A stretch of DNA of 64,000 bases, taken from NCBI RefSeq assembly GCF_900100735.1, contig NZ_FNCJ01000006.1, positions 248,001-312,000 on the forward strand, in the 5' to 3' direction. Made by a program: the position numbers and the translations under genes. Below, piece after piece: positions 16,348 through 25,379 of this stretch. The DNA comes from Paraburkholderia phenazinium. Lineage in GTDB: Bacteria; Pseudomonadota; Gammaproteobacteria; Burkholderiales; Burkholderiaceae. The notes beneath the pieces are model-generated. The model did not search any database. It saw only the letters and a list, made by a program, of their open reading frames with translations, and had not been told where the DNA came from. Numbering within the stretch: the stretch's first letter is position 1; each line of letters opens with the position of its first letter.

Positions 16348-18219
16348 TCAGATATCGTCGAGCTTGCGGCCAGCCAGCGCGCGGCGAATGCCCTTGTTCA
16401 TGCGACGGGCGGCAAACTCGTCGGTGCCTTCGGCAACCGTCCTGGTCGCCGCTTCGATCGCGTCGACGTCGTCGCTTTGCGCCACCTTGCGCAAGGCATC
16501 CAGCAAACCGTCGAGTTCAGCGCGCTCGGCTTCGTCGAGCAATTCGGCATCGGCCGCGAGCGCCGCATCCGTTGCTTCGATCAGGCGTTGCGCTTCGACC
16601 TGCGCCTCGCGCAGCGCACGGGCGCGCATGTCGACTTCGGCGGTATTGAAGCTGTCTTCGAGCATCCTGGCGATGTCGTCGTCGGCGAGTCCATACGACG
16701 GCTTCACCACCACCGACGCTTCAACGCCCGAAAGCTGCTCGCGGGCGAACACCGACAACAGGCCGTCCGCGTCGACCTGATAGGTCACCCGAATGCGCGC
16801 CGCACCGGCTGCCATCGGCGGGATGCCGCGCAACTCGAAGCGCGCGAGCGAGCGGCAATCCGCCACCAGTTCGCGTTCGCCCTGCACGACGTGAATCGCC
16901 ATCGCCGTCTGGCCGTCCTTGAAGGTCGTGAAGTCCTGCGCGCGGGCGACCGGAATGGTCGAATTGCGCGGGATGATCTTCTCGGTCAGGCCTCCCATCG
17001 TCTCAACGCCAAGCGACAGAGGAATGACGTCGAGCAGCAGCCAGTCGTCGCCGTCAGCGCTGCGGTTGCCGGCCAGCAGGTCGGCCTGGATCGCCGCGCC
17101 GAGCGCGACCACCTGGTCCGGGTTGAGATTGGTGAGCGGCGGCTGGCCGAAGAACGTTTCGACCGCGCGGCGGATCACCGGCATGCGGGTCGCGCCGCCC
17201 ACCAGCACCACGCCCTTGATTTCCTTGGTGGTCACCTTGGCGTCGCGCAGCGCTTTCCTGGTCGGCCCAAGCGTGCGTTGCACCAGTGCCTGCGTGATCG
17301 CTTCGAAAGTGCCCTCGTCGATCGTCAGATCGATCCTGGTGCCGTTGGAGAGCGTCGCCTGCAAGCTTGCCAAGGGCGCGTCCGAAAGCGCCTCCTTGGT
17401 CACTCGCACGCTGTCGAGCAGCATCCGCACGTCTTCCGCGGCGAGCGTTTGCGGCGCAATGCCGGCTTGCTCGAGCACATGACGGTAAAGTGCGTGATCG
17501 AAATCGTCGCCGCCGAGCGCGGAGTCGCCACCCGCGGCGAGCACTTCGAAGACGCCCTTGGTGAGCTTGAGGATCGACAGATCGAAGGTGCCGCCGCCGA
17601 GGTCATACACCGCGTAGAGGCCTTCGGAGCCGTTGTCGAGGCCATAGGCGATCGCCGCCGCAGTCGGTTCGTTAAGCAGGCGCAGCACGTTCAGGCCAGC
17701 CAGACGCGCCGCGTCCTTGGTGGCCTGGCGCTGGGCTTCGTCGAAATACGCCGGCACGGTGATCACGGCGCCGACCAGATCGTCGCCGAGTGTGTCTTCC
17801 GCGCGCTGGCGCAAGGTGGCGAGAATTTCCGCCGACACTTCGACCGGGCTCTTCACACCGTCGACCGTGCGGATCTGCACCATGCCCGGCGCGTCGACGA
17901 AATCGTAGGGGGCGTTTTCGGCGCCTTCGACTTCGCTTTTGCCGCGGCCCATGAAGCGCTTGACCGAGACGATCGTATTGCGCGGATCGCTCGCCGCTTC
18001 GGCTTTGGCGGTACGGCCAATCCGGCGGCCGCCCTTCTCCAGATAGCGGACCACCGACGGCAGCAGCACATGGCCGTCCTCGTCGGGCAGCACGTCGGGC
18101 ACGCCGCTACGGACGGCAGCAACGAGGGAATTGGTAGTGCCGAGATCGATACCGACCGCGAGACGCCGCTGATGCGGCGCGGGCGCCATGCCGGGTTCGG
18201 AGATTTGCAGTAAAGCCAT
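16348..18219 (-). CDS. hscA: Fe-S assembly Hsp70 chaperone HscA
   Basis: Specialised DnaK-like ATPase that binds the IscU LPPVK motif and promotes cluster transfer. The 623-residue protein has the Hsp70 phosphate loops IDLGTTNS (about residue 25) and VYDLGGGTFDLSIL (about residue 205), plus VLVGGATRMP (about residue 345). A substrate-binding domain begins around residue 400. Length is typical of HscA and shorter than DnaK. It is separated from hscB by about 140 bases holding short repeats of GGGTTAGGTTC-like units, which do not break the operon order. Confidence 0.97.
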   Translation of the reverse strand: MALLQISEPGMAPAPHQRRLAVGIDLGTTNSLVAAVRSGVPDVLPDEDGHVLLPSVVRYLEKGGRRIGRTAKAEAASDPRNTIVSVKRFMGRGKSEVEGAENAPYDFVDAPGMVQIRTVDGVKSPVEVSAEILATLRQRAEDTLGDDLVGAVITVPAYFDEAQRQATKDAARLAGLNVLRLLNEPTAAAIAYGLDNGSEGLYAVYDLGGGTFDLSILKLTKGVFEVLAAGGDSALGGDDFDHALYRHVLEQAGIAPQTLAAEDVRMLLDSVRVTKEALSDAPLASLQATLSNGTRIDLTIDEGTFEAITQALVQRTLGPTRKALRDAKVTTKEIKGVVLVGGATRMPVIRRAVETFFGQPPLTNLNPDQVVALGAAIQADLLAGNRSADGDDWLLLDVIPLSLGVETMGGLTEKIIPRNSTIPVARAQDFTTFKDGQTAMAIHVVQGERELVADCRSLARFELRGIPPMAAGAARIRVTYQVDADGLLSVFAREQLSGVEASVVVKPSYGLADDDIARMLEDSFNTAEVDMRARALREAQVEAQRLIEATDAALAADAELLDEAERAELDGLLDALRKVAQSDDVDAIEAATRTVAEGTDEFAARRMNKGIRRALAGRKLDDI

Positions 18220-18359
18220 CTGAGATCTTCTTCGGGGATCGTTCGGCCCCGTCCTGAATGATTCGCGTTGCTGGGTTGAATGCTACGGCTTGCGGTCGTG
18301 GCGTCCGGGTTGCGTTCGCGGGTTAAGCCCGGGTTAGGTTCGGGTCAGGTTCGCTCGCT

Positions 18360-18887
18360 TCAGTTATCGAGCCGTTCGATCTGCGTGCCGATTTCCGCCG
18401 CCACGCGCTCGATAAACATCAACTGACGCACCGCCTCGCCTGCCGCCTGGTTCGCGCCGCTATCGAGCAGCGCGCCGAGCTTGGTAAAGCGCACCCGCTC
18501 CTCGTCGCGCAGTTCGGCGAGCAAGGCATCGAGCGCATCGAGATTCTTCGCCGCTGCAGCGTCTTCGATACCTTCGCGCCATTCCATCTGCTGCATCAGG
18601 AACGCCGGCTCCATCGCCGTGTTGTTCTCCGCGCCGACATCGATGCCGCGCAGCGACAACAGATAAGTCGCGCGCTTTAACGGATCGCGTAGCGTCTGAT
18701 AGGCCTCGTTCGTGCGCGTCGCCCATTGCATGGCAATGCGCTTTTGCGCGTCGCCCGCGGCCGCGAAACGGTCGGGGTGGACCTGCGACTGCACCGTGCG
18801 ATACGCATGATCGAGCGCACTGGCGTCGAGCGCGTATTGCGCAGGCAGATCGAAGAGGTCGAAGTGGCTGTCGTTCAGCGAGGCCAT
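18360..18887 (-). CDS. hscB: Fe-S assembly co-chaperone HscB
   Basis: J-domain protein that delivers IscU to HscA and stimulates its ATPase. The J-domain HPD motif lies in QVHPDRF (about residue 37). A C-terminal three-helix domain with MEWREG (about residue 103) makes the IscU contact. The start is ATG (MASLNDSHFDLF); a longer version would need a TTG seven codons upstream. At 175 residues it is of normal length. Confidence 0.95.
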   Translation of the reverse strand: MASLNDSHFDLFDLPAQYALDASALDHAYRTVQSQVHPDRFAAAGDAQKRIAMQWATRTNEAYQTLRDPLKRATYLLSLRGIDVGAENNTAMEPAFLMQQMEWREGIEDAAAAKNLDALDALLAELRDEERVRFTKLGALLDSGANQAAGEAVRQLMFIERVAAEIGTQIERLDN

Positions 18888-18970
18888 CGAATCATGTGGT
18901 CCGTTCAAAAAGCGCGTCCGGTTTGCAATTTCAGAAGCAGCGCAAAGTACGACATAAGGTACGACAAATT

Positions 18971-18997
18971 AAAAAGGCGGCCCGCGCCGCCTTTTTT
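18971..18997 (-). terminator. terminator between iscA and hscB
   Basis: AAAAAGGCGGC and GCCGCCTTTTTT flank a CCGC loop. On the minus strand the stem is followed by TTTTTAATTT, so it follows iscRSUA. Because hscBA-fdx-iscX continue beyond it, this is likely a partial terminator that sets relative levels of scaffold and chaperone genes. Confidence 0.75.
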
Positions 18998-19021
18998 CCG
19001 CTTCACGCGGACTCAACCTAC

Positions 19022-19345
19022 TCAGACGCGGAACGATTCGCCGCAGCCGCACTCGTCCTTCACGTTCGGGTTGTTGAACTTGAAGCCTTCGTTCAGCCCT
19101 TCACGTGCGAAGTCGAGTTCCGTGCCGTCGATATAGGCGAGGCTCTTCGGGTCGACAATGATCTTGACGCCGTTGCACTCGAATACCTGATCTTCAGGCG
19201 CGAGTTCGTCCACGTATTCGAGCTTGTAGGCCAAACCCGAGCATCCGGTCGTGCGCACGCCAAGCCGCAGCCCGACACCCTTGCCGCGTCGGACCAGAAA
19301 TTTCTGGACGTGCTTTGCTGCCTTCTCGGTCAACGTAATTGCCAT
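19022..19345 (-). CDS. iscA: Fe-S assembly A-type carrier IscA
   Basis: A 107-residue A-type carrier that receives and passes on iron-sulfur clusters. The three conserved cysteines are present: TTGCSG (about residue 36) and the C-terminal CGCGESF. The start chosen gives the family N-terminus MAITLTEKAA; an in-frame start nine codons upstream is less likely. Confidence 0.96.
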   Translation of the reverse strand: MAITLTEKAAKHVQKFLVRRGKGVGLRLGVRTTGCSGLAYKLEYVDELAPEDQVFECNGVKIIVDPKSLAYIDGTELDFAREGLNEGFKFNNPNVKDECGCGESFRV

Positions 19346-19480
19346 AGCGTTTCTCATTGGGCAGCGCCGCATGTTTCATGCGCGCTGCCACCCTGCCTGC
19401 ATCCAATATCGCTCATGCCGGGCCACGCGCTTGTGCTGCGTCGCCCGCTGCCCTGCTTGATTTGCGCCTTAAGTTGCGCT

Positions 19481-19897
19481 TCAAGCAACCTGCTGCTTTT
19501 CGCCCGCTTCCGCGGCTTCGCCGTGACGCTGCTTGTAGTCAGCCACCGCTGCCTTGATCGCGTCTTCCGCGAGGATCGAGCAGTGGATCTTGACCGGCGG
19601 CAGCGCCAGTTCTTCGGCGATGTGGGTGTTCTTGATTTCCATGGCCTGATCGAGCGTCTTGCCCTTCACCCATTCGGTGACGAGCGAGCTCGAAGCAATC
19701 GCCGAACCGCAGCCATAGGTCTTGAACTTCGCGTCTTCAATGATGCCGTCCGCGCCCACGCGGATCTGCAGCTTCATCACGTCGCCGCAAGCCGGCGCGC
19801 CGACCATGCCGGTACCGACTGCATCGTCGTCCTTGGCGAAGGAACCGACGTTGCGCGGATTTTCGTAATGGTCCAGAACCTTGTCGCTATAAGCCAT
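19481..19897 (-). CDS. iscU: Fe-S scaffold protein IscU
   Basis: Scaffold on which [2Fe-2S] clusters are built from IscS-derived sulfur. The 138-residue protein has the cysteine ligands in GAPACGDVMK (about residue 37), YGCGSAIASSS (about residue 63) and ELCxLP-equivalent LALPPVKIHCSILAED, which includes the HscA-recognised LPPVK. The length is slightly extended at the C-terminus, as usual in Burkholderia. Confidence 0.97.
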   Translation of the reverse strand: MAYSDKVLDHYENPRNVGSFAKDDDAVGTGMVGAPACGDVMKLQIRVGADGIIEDAKFKTYGCGSAIASSSLVTEWVKGKTLDQAMEIKNTHIAEELALPPVKIHCSILAEDAIKAAVADYKQRHGEAAEAGEKQQVA

Positions 19898-19972
19898 GAT
19901 TACACTCCTTGATTCGTTTCAACCTGCATTCGGTGCGATGTTTCGCCCAGCGTAGTGTCGCAGTAAGACTGC

Positions 19973-21196
19973 TTAGTGCGCCGCCCACTGGATCGTCGAA
20001 ATATCGATCCCGTCCTTGTACATTTCCCACAGCGGCGACAGATCGCGCAGCTTCGAAATCTTGGTCTTCAGCAGGTTGATGACGTAATCGACGTCCTGCT
20101 CCGTCGTGAAGCGGCCCACCGTGAAGCGGATCGAGCTGTGCGCCAGTTCGTCGTTGCGGCCAAGGGCGCGCAGCACGTACGACGGCTCGAGCGAGGCCGA
20201 GGTGCAAGCCGAACCGGACGACACGGCGACATCCTTGACTGCCATGATCAGCGATTCGCCTTCGACGAAATTGAAGCTGATATTCAGGTTGTGCGGCACA
20301 CGCTTTTCCATGTCGCCGTTCACATAGGTTTCTTCCATGTCCTGCAGGCCGCGCAGCAAACGGTCGCGCAGCATGCGGATGCGCTCGTTTTCCGTGGCCA
20401 TTTCTTCGCGTGCGATACGGAACGCTTCACCCATGCCGACGATCTGGTGCGTGGCCAGCGTGCCCGAACGCATGCCGCGCTCGTGACCGCCGCCGTGCAT
20501 CTGCGCTTCGATACGGATACGCGGCTTGCGACGCACGTACAGCGCGCCGATACCCTTCGGACCATACGTCTTGTGGGCCGAGAACGACATCAGGTCGACC
20601 TTCAGCTTTTGCAGGTCGATCTCGATCTTGCCGGTAGCCTGAGCAGCGTCGACGTGGAAAATGATGCCCTTTTCACGGGTGATCTCGCCGATCGCCTCGA
20701 TGTCCTGGATCACGCCGATCTCGTTGTTCACCGACATCACCGAGACCAGAATCGTGTCCGGGCGCAGCGCGGCCTTGAACACGTCGAGGTCGATCAGGCC
20801 GTCTTCCTTGACGTCCAGATACGTAACTTCGAAGCCTTCGCGCTCGAGCTCGCGGCAGGTGTCGAGCACAGCCTTGTGCTCGGTCTTCACCGTGATGATG
20901 TGCTTGCCCTTGCTCTTGTAGAAGTGCGCGGCACCCTTGATGGCCAGGTTGTCCGACTCCGTAGCGCCCGAGGTCCAGATGATTTCGCGCGGATCGGCAT
21001 TCACCAGCGCTGCGACGTTCTCGCGCGCTTCTTCGACCGCACGTTCCGCGTCCCAGCCATACGAGTGGCTGCGCGATGCGGGGTTGCCGAACTGCTCGCG
21101 CAGGTACGGAATCATCTTGTCCACCACGCGCGGATCGACCGGGGTCGTGGCGCTGTAGTCCATGTAAATGGGCAGGTGGGGAATGTCGTTATTCAT
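19973..21196 (-). CDS. iscS: cysteine desulfurase IscS
   Basis: PLP enzyme that takes sulfur from cysteine for iron-sulfur cluster, thionucleoside and cofactor synthesis. The 407-residue protein starts MNNDIPHLPIYMDYSATTPVD. It has the PLP lysine in SFSAHKTYGPKGIG (about residue 209) and the mobile active-site cysteine in SSGSACTSASLEPSYVLRALG (about residue 331). It sits 65 bases after iscR and 75 before iscU. Confidence 0.98.
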   Translation of the reverse strand: MNNDIPHLPIYMDYSATTPVDPRVVDKMIPYLREQFGNPASRSHSYGWDAERAVEEARENVAALVNADPREIIWTSGATESDNLAIKGAAHFYKSKGKHIITVKTEHKAVLDTCRELEREGFEVTYLDVKEDGLIDLDVFKAALRPDTILVSVMSVNNEIGVIQDIEAIGEITREKGIIFHVDAAQATGKIEIDLQKLKVDLMSFSAHKTYGPKGIGALYVRRKPRIRIEAQMHGGGHERGMRSGTLATHQIVGMGEAFRIAREEMATENERIRMLRDRLLRGLQDMEETYVNGDMEKRVPHNLNISFNFVEGESLIMAVKDVAVSSGSACTSASLEPSYVLRALGRNDELAHSSIRFTVGRFTTEQDVDYVINLLKTKISKLRDLSPLWEMYKDGIDISTIQWAAH

Positions 21197-21261
21197 GAAT
21201 CGCTCCGGGGGACATCATTGCTCTGGCTTCTGGGTTCTGAGTTCGCTGGCTTCGCGGCGCT

Positions 21262-21792
21262 CTATGAACCGGCCATGTTGAAAACGGAATTCGGTCCGCG
21301 CGGCGCGACCCGGGCGGGTTCGACCGCCGGCGCCTCGTTGCGGCGATCGCGCAGCACGGCAGGCGCGCCTTCGCGCGAGCGTTGCTGATCGACCAGATCC
21401 TTAAGCGACACCGAATCCAGGTACTCGACCATTTTCTGGTTCAAGGTAGACCACAGTTCGTGCGTCATGCAGTGGCCGTCGTGCTGCTTGGTGCCTTCGC
21501 AGGTGCCTTTGCCGCCGCATTGGGTGGCGTCGAGCGGCTCGTCGACAGCGATGATGATGTCTGCGACGGTCACGTCTTCAGCGCGGCGGGCCAGATTGTA
21601 GCCACCGCCCGGCCCGCGTACGGACTCGACGATCTCATGGCGACGCAGCTTGCCGAACAACTGCTCGAGGTAGGACAGGGAAATGTGTTGGCGCTGGCTG
21701 ATACCCGCAAGCGTCACCGGGCCCTGCTCCTGGCGCAGTGCCAGGTCAATCATCGCCGTGACGGCGAAACGGCCTTTCGTGGTGAGTCTCAT
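21262..21792 (-). CDS. iscR: Rrf2-family [2Fe-2S] regulator IscR
   Basis: IscR senses cellular iron-sulfur status and represses the isc operon when it carries a [2Fe-2S] cluster. The protein (about 176 residues) starts MRLTTKGRFAVTAMIDLAL and contains the winged HTH helix with SLSYLEQLFGKLR. The three cluster cysteines lie around C-GGKGTC-EGTKQHDGHC (about residues 92-106). An in-frame start nine codons upstream is disfavoured because the family begins at MRLTTKGR. Its promoter carries an IscR-type site, so autoregulation is likely. Confidence 0.97.
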   Translation of the reverse strand: MRLTTKGRFAVTAMIDLALRQEQGPVTLAGISQRQHISLSYLEQLFGKLRRHEIVESVRGPGGGYNLARRAEDVTVADIIIAVDEPLDATQCGGKGTCEGTKQHDGHCMTHELWSTLNQKMVEYLDSVSLKDLVDQQRSREGAPAVLRDRRNEAPAVEPARVAPRGPNSVFNMAGS

Positions 21793-21828
21793 GATGTTGG
21801 GGATCGCAATTCTCGACAAGTTTGCTCA

Positions 21829-21860
21829 AGTATAAATACATGAGCAAATTAGTCAAGTAT
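21829..21860 (-). promoter_or_regulatory. isc operon promoter with IscR type-1 box
   Basis: On the minus strand, TTGACT (21851-21856) and TATACT (21829-21834) are separated by 16 bases, a strong sigma70 promoter. It is overlapped by a 25-base IscR type-1-like site at 21836-21860 with half-sites ATACTTGACT and (complement of GCTCATGTAT) ATACATGAGC. A further half-site, ATACTTGAGC on the minus strand (21824-21833), covers the -10 region. The layout predicts repression by holo-IscR. Confidence 0.85.
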
Positions 21861-21947
21861 CCCTATCGCGATTTGGGTCATTTGCTTAATTAATCGGCAG
21901 GCCTGGAAGCCCGTCGGACGGGCCTTGCAGGCTGCCGCTCTGTACCA

Positions 21948-22445
21948 TTAAGGCACCAGTTGCGGGTGCAACGCGGCGATCAGTCCCCGGCAAGCCGCCT
22001 CGCACTGGTCGAGCACCTGCTCAAAACCAGCGGCGCCGCCGAAATAGGGATCGGTCACTTCCCGCTCGCCCACCCAACGGCCGTCGTTCTCCGGCACGAA
22101 CTCCATCAGCAGCCGGATCTTGTCGCGCTGGGCCGGCGGGCAGATCCGGCGCAACGCGGCGACATTGGCGTCGTCCATCGCGATCAGCAGATCGAAGCGC
22201 TCGAAGTCCATCGCATCGATCTGCCGGCAGCGCAGCCCGGACAGGTCGTAGCCGCGCTGCCCGGCGGCACGCTGCGCGCGCTCGTCAGGCGCGGCGCCGA
22301 TATGCCAGTCGCCGGTGCCGGCCGAATCGACCGTAATGCGCTCATCCAGCTTCGCCTCGCCTACCTGATGCCGCATCACCCCTTCTGCAGTCGGGGAACG
22401 GCAGATGTTCCCTAGACAGACAAAACAGATGGAGATGGTTTTCAT
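21948..22445 (-). CDS. low-molecular-weight protein tyrosine phosphatase
   Basis: A 165-residue phosphatase of the LMW-PTP family. The active-site P-loop C-x5-R-S is present as CLGNICRSPTAE at about residues 10-17. The general-acid loop is DPYFGG near residue 132. The family dephosphorylates tyrosine on proteins, sometimes in exopolysaccharide control, but no exopolysaccharide genes lie nearby. It is the gene immediately upstream of the isc promoter. Confidence 0.93.
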   Translation of the reverse strand: MKTISICFVCLGNICRSPTAEGVMRHQVGEAKLDERITVDSAGTGDWHIGAAPDERAQRAAGQRGYDLSGLRCRQIDAMDFERFDLLIAMDDANVAALRRICPPAQRDKIRLLMEFVPENDGRWVGEREVTDPYFGGAAGFEQVLDQCEAACRGLIAALHPQLVP

Positions 22446-22541
22446 CAGAAGCTCTGGATGCTGGGCATCCGCACAGGGTTAGCCAGCGGTGCCGGGATTA
22501 TACAAAGATAGGGAAAATCTCGCCGGGCACGCGCCCCGCCT

Positions 22542-22784
22542 TCAGGACGCTTCGGCCGGTTGCAGCGAGGCAACCGCACGCATGGGCTTGCCCGGCAACA
22601 CGCGATCGTCGCCAACCAGGCCATACGAAACGGTTCGCGCCAGTTCCGCCGTGAGCTGATCCGCGCCAAGCGGAGCCTGGGTGGCGCGCGACGACGCGGC
22701 CTCGCCACTGACATACAGATAGGCGGCCGCTGCGAGCGGCACAAACACGGCCAACGGCCAATACATCGATATTGTCTTTTTCAT
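22542..22784 (-). CDS. small membrane or exported protein, unknown
   Basis: An 80-residue frame from an ATG with GGAAGAGAA upstream, starting MKKTISMYWPLAVFVPLAAA. It has a charged N-terminus and a hydrophobic helix (about residues 8-27), which could be a signal anchor, then a soluble tail. I do not recognise a family. Whether it is expressed is uncertain, but start context and hydrophobic pattern fit a real small envelope protein. Confidence 0.5.
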   Translation of the reverse strand: MKKTISMYWPLAVFVPLAAAAYLYVSGEAASSRATQAPLGADQLTAELARTVSYGLVGDDRVLPGKPMRAVASLQPAEAS

Positions 22785-22937
22785 GATGTCGTTCTCTTCC
22801 GATTGAGGCACGCGGAGCTTGTGACCCACTATGCCCAGTCGAAATGGTATAGAACGAATCAATCGGGAAAAACCCACCCCAGCGAGATACAGCGTTGCTT
22901 GGGAGAGAACAGTGTCTCGAAAAGACCCATCGCACGC

Positions 22938-24350
22938 TCAACCTATATGACTGCGCTGCGCCGCGTACAACTCGCGGAACGTGCGCCCGACCGGCGCCGG
23001 CATGTCGCGCGTATTGGTCCAGCCGGCCGCGAGCGGCAGCCGGGCAATCGCGCGATGGCGCCCACCCATTCGCTCGAGGATGCGCACCGCCAGCCTGGTG
23101 AAGAGCGCGTAGGCATCCGGGTGTAGCGCAAGGAAGCCCCACATCGCCAGGCCCGCCCGTTCGCGCCATGGCCGCAAGCGCCGCTCGACCTGCTTCTCGC
23201 GCAGCTTGCGCAGCAGGTCCGACAAGGGAATGCCGACCGGACAGACGCTATTGCATTCGCCGCACAGCGTGGCGGCCTGCGGCAAATCGAGCGCGTTGTC
23301 GATCCCGACATAGCTCGGCGTCAGCACCGAGCCCATCGGCCCCGGATAGACCCAGCCATAGGTATGGCCGCCGACCTTCTGATACACCGGGCAGTGGTTC
23401 ATGCAGGCGCCGCAGCGGATACAGCGCAGCATCTCCTGGAAGTCGCCGCCGATCAGCCCGGTACGCCCGCCATCGACCAGCACCACATACATATGCTCAG
23501 GGCCGTCCTGATCGCCGGATCCGCGCGGACCGGTCAGCACCGAGAAATAGTTCGAGGTCGTCTGGCCGGTCGCCGATCGCGGCAACAGGCGCATCGCGGT
23601 CGCGAGGTCTTCGAGCGTCGGCAGCACCTTCTCGATGCCCGTCACCGCCACGTGCACCCGCGGCATCACCGTGCACATGCCCTCGTTGCCCTCGTTGGTC
23701 ACGAGCGCAACCGATCCGGTCTGGGCCACCACGAAGTTGCCGCCCGTCACGCCCATGTCGGCCGTCATGAAATGCGGGCGCAGCACCTCGCGCGCCTCGC
23801 GGGTCATCTCCGTAATCTCGGTGAGGCGCGGACGGTGGTGCGTCTTCGCAAACAGGTCGGCGATCTCGTCCTTGTCCTTGTGGACGACCGGCGCGATGAT
23901 GTGGCTCGGCGGCTCGTTGTCGTTGATCTGCAGGATGTATTCGCCGAGATCGGTTTCGATCGACTGCACGCCCATCTGCCCGAGCACTTCGTTCAGGCGC
24001 ATTTCCTCGGTGACCATCGACTTGGTCTTGATCACCTTCTTCACGTCATGCCGGCGCGCGATATCCGCGACAAGCCGGGCCGCTTCCTGAGTGGTCTCCG
24101 CGTACAGCACCGTCACGCCGCGCCGCGTCGCCTCGCGCTCGAAGGTCTCGAGCCAGACATCGAGGTTCTCCAGCGCGCGATTGCGACGCTCCTTGAGCGC
24201 GGCGCGGGTCGCGGCGAAATCGATCGCCGTGATCGCGGCTGCGCGGGCCGAGACAAACTTGGTCGACAGCTTGGTGAGGTTCTGCTGCAGACGCTGGTCG
24301 GCGAGCTTCTGGCCCGCGCGCGCCTTGAACTGCATCGTTTGAACTTGCAT
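22938..24350 (-). CDS. lutB: L-lactate oxidation iron-sulfur protein LutB
   Basis: LutB is the large iron-sulfur subunit of the LutABC L-lactate dehydrogenase (LldEFG). The 470-residue protein has the LUD domain in its first 300 residues and a ferredoxin-like part with two cluster motifs, CIRCGACMNHCPVY (about residue 315) and CGECNSVCPVGIP (about residue 365). Ends DMPAPVGRTFRELYAAQRS. It follows lutA on the same strand with a gap of about 113 bases. No lutC frame follows before the next gene. Confidence 0.93.
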   Translation of the reverse strand: MQVQTMQFKARAGQKLADQRLQQNLTKLSTKFVSARAAAITAIDFAATRAALKERRNRALENLDVWLETFEREATRRGVTVLYAETTQEAARLVADIARRHDVKKVIKTKSMVTEEMRLNEVLGQMGVQSIETDLGEYILQINDNEPPSHIIAPVVHKDKDEIADLFAKTHHRPRLTEITEMTREAREVLRPHFMTADMGVTGGNFVVAQTGSVALVTNEGNEGMCTVMPRVHVAVTGIEKVLPTLEDLATAMRLLPRSATGQTTSNYFSVLTGPRGSGDQDGPEHMYVVLVDGGRTGLIGGDFQEMLRCIRCGACMNHCPVYQKVGGHTYGWVYPGPMGSVLTPSYVGIDNALDLPQAATLCGECNSVCPVGIPLSDLLRKLREKQVERRLRPWRERAGLAMWGFLALHPDAYALFTRLAVRILERMGGRHRAIARLPLAAGWTNTRDMPAPVGRTFRELYAAQRSHIG

Positions 24351-24463
24351 GGCGGCCTTTGGGATTCGCTTGGCGGTTCAATGAATGACGGTACGACGCG
24401 GCATGGTGTGCGGCAGACAGCGCCGCTTGCTGCAATCGCTTCTACGACGGGTGACGCACCACC

Positions 24464-25186
24464 TTATGCGTCGCCGGCCAGCACCTGCGCGATATGCAGC
24501 ACGCGCGTCGTGGTGTCGCCCTTGCGGCGCAAGCGGCCTTCAATATTGAGCATGCAGCCGAGGTCGCCAAGCACTACCGTACCCGCTCCGCTCGCGCCGA
24601 TGTTCGCGCATTTTTCATCGACGATCGCCGTCGAGATATCGCCGTACTTGACCGCGAACGTACCGCCAAAACCGCAGCAGTGTTCGCAATCCTTCATCTC
24701 GGTGACCGTCACGCCGGCCTGCGCCAGCAACGCGCGCGGCTGCGTCTTGACGCCCAGTTCGCGCAACCCCGAACACGAGTCGTGGTACGTCACCGGTCCG
24801 GCGAACTCGCCCGGCGGCAACTGCACCTTGGCGACGTTGACGAGAAAATCGGTCAGCTCGTACACCTTCGGACGCAGGCGCCCGAAGCGCGTCATCATTT
24901 CCGGGTCGCTGCCGAACAGGTCGCCGTAATGCACGCGGATCATGCCGCCGCACGAACCCGACGGCACCACGATGTAGTCGAACTGCTCGAATTCGCGCAG
25001 GGTCTTCTCGGCCAGATCGCGCGCAAGTCTGCGCTCGCCGGAGTTGTAGGCGGGCTGTCCACAGCAGGTTTGCGCGGGGGGCACGATCACCTCGAAGCCG
25101 GCGCCCTCGATCAGCTTGATCACCGAAAAACCGATTTCGGGACGCATCAGGTCAATCAGGCAGGTGACGAATAATCCGACTCGCAT
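24464..25186 (-). CDS. lutA: L-lactate oxidation protein LutA (CCG-domain)
   Basis: LutA/LldE is the cysteine-rich subunit of the LutABC lactate dehydrogenase. About 240 residues contain two CCG-type cluster-binding motifs, TCCGQPAYN (about residue 41) and HCCGFGG (about residue 148), each with an associated upstream cysteine. The ATG is preceded by an ideal GGAGGAG; an upstream in-frame start giving 40 more residues has no such site. It is divergent from an IclR regulator that probably controls it. Confidence 0.93.
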   Translation of the reverse strand: MRVGLFVTCLIDLMRPEIGFSVIKLIEGAGFEVIVPPAQTCCGQPAYNSGERRLARDLAEKTLREFEQFDYIVVPSGSCGGMIRVHYGDLFGSDPEMMTRFGRLRPKVYELTDFLVNVAKVQLPPGEFAGPVTYHDSCSGLRELGVKTQPRALLAQAGVTVTEMKDCEHCCGFGGTFAVKYGDISTAIVDEKCANIGASGAGTVVLGDLGCMLNIEGRLRRKGDTTTRVLHIAQVLAGDA

Positions 25187-25379
25187 GGGCGCTCCTCCGG
25201 GAAAACGTCCCTGATTATCCGCTGTTTGCCGAACAATACCAACGCTAAAGCCACGCAGACCGCATGGCGCCAGGACACTGCAAGCGGATTCGAAGCTAGC
25301 CTCCAACAGCGTTCGCTTTTTTCACAATACGATATACAATCAATTCTCCGCTGTTTGACGCGTCAACCGATTTCTCCCC

